NCBI GenBank assembly: GCA_029335935.2
Contig: JARJMV020000031.1
Location: forward strand, 1 to 7,174
DNA length: 7,174 nt
DNA from: a bacterium
Lineage (GTDB): Bacteria > Armatimonadota > Fimbriimonadia > Fimbriimonadales > GBS-DC
Direction: 5' to 3'
Part shown: positions 6,978 to 7,174 of the stretch, piece after piece
Layout of the letters: each line of letters begins with the position of its first letter
How positions within the stretch are numbered: position 1 is the stretch's first letter
Notes under the pieces: model-generated
Database searches by the model: none
What the model was told of the DNA's origin: nothing
The model's input: the letters and a program-made list of their open reading frames with translations, nothing else
Program-made: the position numbers and the translations under genes

Positions 6978-7174
6978 GTGGCGGCGACGCAACAACTACC
7001 ACCGCGCGACGATACCCTCTACGATCTACAAGAGCACTTGCACCCCACACCCCATACGCTGATTCGCGTGCCGCGCAGCGCCGACGAGCTGCTCAGACAA
7101 TTCGCAGACAATACCCGCACCGAAGCGCAGATTGCCCGCTGGAAACTGCACAACGCACCCACGCTGCCTTCCAA
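6978..7174 (+). CDS. Start of an unidentified gene coupled to capD, interrupted upstream by an in-frame TGA
   Basis: The frame beginning at TTG 6936 overlaps the capD stop (TTGA) and has AGGAGG ending ten bases upstream. It reads MRRWSWIASGLTL, then TGA at 6975-6977, then continues open to the window edge as VAATQQLPPRDDTLYDLQEH and onwards. Residues on both sides of the TGA join smoothly into a signal-peptide-like sequence: Arg-Arg, then a hydrophobic core, then a small-residue end. The original gene therefore probably starts at 6936. The entry is drawn from GTG 6978, the first start after the stop, which lacks an SD. Downstream codon choice and amino-acid mix look like real coding sequence. 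The segment near 'HTLIRVPRSADELLRQF' faintly recalls a LysM repeat, but I do not claim it. It may be a pseudogene, a sequence error (TGG to TGA), or a recoded stop. Confidence 0.45.
   Translation, partial: MAATQQLPPRDDTLYDLQEHLHPTPHTLIRVPRSADELLRQFADNTRTEAQIARWKLHNAPTLPS

Noticed and set aside
6935..7174. Alternative open frame at the right edge (GTG 6974 frame)
   Set aside because: Although free of stops, its translation is Arg/Ala/Thr-rich and unstructured. The neighbouring frame (6936/6978) has protein-like composition and an SD.

Overview
The window is bacterial chromosome with a moderately high GC content. Genes start with ATG or TTG, Shine-Dalgarno (SD) sites are of the GGAGG type, and the -10 boxes are TATAAT-like and preceded by GGG. 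It carries a type A RNase P RNA and a CCA-encoding tRNA-Ser. The Gfo/Idh/MocA fragment ends in the '[11 protein letters not shown]' style I associate with Planctomycetota and Armatimonadota. The lineage is therefore only a guess (Armatimonadota-like, low confidence). No mobile element, prophage or CRISPR array is visible.

Layout, left to right. (1) 2-520 (+): the C-terminal end of a Gfo/Idh/MocA-type oxidoreductase that enters from the left edge. (2) 521-755: non-coding, with several small GC-rich hairpins and a perfect palindrome that contains a TATAAT box just before the next start codon. (3) 756-2930 (+): a UvrA-like excinuclease ATPase lacking about 240 N-terminal residues, namely the first Walker A motif and the UvrB-binding domain; the rest is intact. 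(4) 2911-3261 (-): RNase P RNA (rnpB), convergent with uvrA; the 3' strand of its P1 helix lies inside the last uvrA codons. (5) 3282-4769 (-): a Tat-exported PhoA-family alkaline phosphatase. (6) 4825-4917 (-): tRNA-Ser(GGA) with a clear promoter. (7) 5038-6939 (+): a membrane-anchored CapD/WbpM/PglF-type nucleotide-sugar dehydratase/epimerase, divergent from the tRNA. (8) 6936-7174 (+): the start of a coupled downstream gene, interrupted by an in-frame TGA within what looks like a signal peptide and cut by the right edge.

How the parts relate. The genes do not form one pathway. This is a mixed housekeeping neighbourhood: DNA repair, RNA processing, tRNA, phosphate scavenging and surface polysaccharide synthesis. 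On the minus strand, tRNA-Ser, phosphatase and rnpB lie in a row and may be partly co-transcribed. A six-base direct repeat with an 11-nt period, resembling a Pho box, sits between the tRNA and the phosphatase. The most unusual points are the N-terminally truncated uvrA behind its own apparently leaderless promoter, the rnpB/uvrA 3' overlap, and the nonsense codon after capD.
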